Assembly (NCBI GenBank): GCA_025453855.1
Contig: JALOPO010000009.1
Span: 1 to 16,150 of the forward strand
Direction of reading: 5' to 3'
DNA length: 16,150 bases
Origin: Gemmatimonadaceae bacterium
Lineage (GTDB): Bacteria; Gemmatimonadota; Gemmatimonadetes; Gemmatimonadales; Gemmatimonadaceae
Below, piece after piece: positions 15,236-16,150 of the stretch (positions are counted from its first letter, which is position 1; every line of letters starts with the position of its first letter). The notes under the pieces are model-generated. The model had not been told where the DNA came from. It worked only from the letters and a program-made list of their open reading frames with translations, and did no database searches. Both the position numbers and the translations under genes were made by a program.

Positions 15236-16075
15236 ATGCCTCGTCCCGCCCGTCTCCTAGGCCGCACCACGGCCGTTCTCGTCGCCGGCGCGGCGGCCAT
15301 CGCGACCGCGCATGACTTCTGGCTCGTCCCCGATGCGTTCCAGCTCGCGCGCGGCGGCACGCTCACGGTCGAGGGGCGCACGAGCAGCAACTTCCCCGCG
15401 AGCCTGTCGGCCGTGACGACGGATCGCATCGCGTCGGCGGAAGTGATCGGGGCGGCGGGTCGTGAGCGGATCGGTGTCGTCGGGCAGGGACCGTCGGTGT
15501 TGCGACTCCGCCATCGGCCGGCGGCGCCCGGTCAGTACGTGGTGGCCGTGCAGCTGCATCCGCGGAGCGTGCGCGAATCGGCGGCAGGGTTCCGGCACTA
15601 TCTCGACGTCGAGGGCGCGCCTGACGCGCTCGCGCGGGTGGACCGTGAGGGGCTCCTCGCCGGGCGGGACAGCGTCACGCGGCGCTACGCCAAGTACGCG
15701 AAGACCATCGTCGAGGTGGGCGAGGGCGCGCGCGCGTGGCGCAGTGAGGCGGGACACCCGCTCGAGTTCGTGCCGGCGTCGGACCCGTCGCGGTGGCGCG
15801 CGGGCGACACGGCGGCGGTCGTGCTCCGCTACCGTGGGTCGTCGCTCCCCGGGATCCGAGTCCACGTCGACCAGGCGACGTGGCCGGCGTTGGAGGCGGT
15901 GGCGGCGCGGCAGGTGACGCCGCGGACCGATGCGGCGGGGCAGGTGATGGCGCCGCTCGACCGCGGGGGGCTCATGGCCCTGCGCACGATCCATGTGGTG
16001 CAAGCCGCGCAGGGGAGCGGGGCCGACTGGGACACGCACTGGGCGACGCTGGTGTTCCGCGCGGCGGCTCGCTGA
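15236..16075 (+). CDS. DUF4198-domain exported protein, probable periplasmic metal-binding
   Basis: A 279-aa protein. The ATG at 15236 begins a signal peptide with cleavage likely at A25-H26, so the mature protein would start HDFWLVPDAF, the usual opening of the DUF4198 family. The same frame is open upstream over the previous gene, but that is antisense-like noise. Further family marks are RYAKYAKTIVEVG (150-162), the GHPLEFVP stretch (173-180), a repeat-like beta domain (about 185-255) and the closing DWDTHWATLVF (264-274). DUF4198 proteins are found next to nickel, cobalt, iron or copper transport genes and are thought to bind metal outside the cytoplasm. A mature N-terminal His, as in the CopC part upstream, could form part of a copper site; that is a guess. 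It is the last gene of the run seen here, starting 38 bases after the previous stop. Confidence 0.85.
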   Translation: MPRPARLLGRTTAVLVAGAAAIATAHDFWLVPDAFQLARGGTLTVEGRTSSNFPASLSAVTTDRIASAEVIGAAGRERIGVVGQGPSVLRLRHRPAAPGQYVVAVQLHPRSVRESAAGFRHYLDVEGAPDALARVDREGLLAGRDSVTRRYAKYAKTIVEVGEGARAWRSEAGHPLEFVPASDPSRWRAGDTAAVVLRYRGSSLPGIRVHVDQATWPALEAVAARQVTPRTDAAGQVMAPLDRGGLMALRTIHVVQAAQGSGADWDTHWATLVFRAAAR

Positions 16076-16150
16076 GGTAGCGGCGGTCGAGCGAGACGGC
16101 GGGCTTCCGCTGACGCGCGTGCGAGCCGGCGCTGGAGCGTGGCGTGGTCG
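16076..16150. other. No feature seen after the last gene
   Basis: The last 75 bases after the DUF4198 stop contain no recognisable start of a gene, no terminator with a T-run and no repeat that I can see. Confidence 0.5.

Noticed and set aside
1..16150. CRISPR arrays, tRNA or rRNA genes, insertion sequences, transposase or integrase genes
   Set aside because: I looked for repeat-spacer patterns, RNA-gene motifs and mobile-element proteins and saw none; the frame change in cusA has no inserted element at it.

Overview
The window is about 16 kb of very GC-rich bacterial DNA, so rich that long spurious reading frames open on every strand. It carries a copper/silver-type metal-resistance island. 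The GC content, the cell-envelope proteins with signal peptides ending in A-Q, the weak Shine-Dalgarno sequences and the mix of CusABC, CopCD, CopB, BlaI/M56 and DUF4198 genes would suit a Gemmatimonadota-like (diderm, soil or environmental) organism. The phylum is an inference from style, not from a marker gene.

Layout. Minus strand, read right to left from about 5470 to 1: a small secreted Cys/His-rich protein, a TolC/CusC-type outer-membrane channel, the CusB periplasmic adaptor with a Met/His-rich tail, and CusA, the heavy-metal RND pump. CusA runs off the left edge and carries a frame-breaking deletion near 591. Divergent on the plus strand: a BlaI/MecI/CopY-family repressor (5563-6054) overlapped by an M56 (BlaR1-like) membrane metallopeptidase (6051-7118). 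The peptidase's outer tail is rich in His and Cys and it lacks a penicillin-binding sensor domain. Next comes a promoter region with two tandem CsoR-type palindromes, then a CopZ-like HMA chaperone (7225-7455). A second promoter region follows, and then a long collinear run: an outer-membrane beta-barrel-like protein, a Met/His-rich exported protein with an internal duplication, a CopC-CopD fusion, a P1B-3 (CPH) copper ATPase with a His-rich N-terminus, a PepSY-type membrane protein, an NTF2-like exported protein and a DUF4198 exported protein. The last 75 bases hold nothing recognisable.

How it may work together. The Cus system would export metal across both membranes, but its pump gene looks broken here. 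CopB would move copper from cytosol to periplasm, the HMA protein would buffer or carry cytosolic copper, and CopCD, the Met/His-rich protein, the PepSY protein and DUF4198 would handle periplasmic metal.

The most interesting point is regulatory. A near-identical 17-bp palindrome, CTTTAY-N5-RTAAAG, lies upstream of blaI (between blaI and the divergent cus genes) and again upstream of the outer-membrane-protein/copCD/copB run. By eye it occurs nowhere else in the window. Together with the metal-ligand-rich tail of the M56 peptidase, this suggests a BlaR1/BlaI-style proteolytic relay re-purposed to sense periplasmic metal, beside a separate CsoR-type circuit on the chaperone gene.
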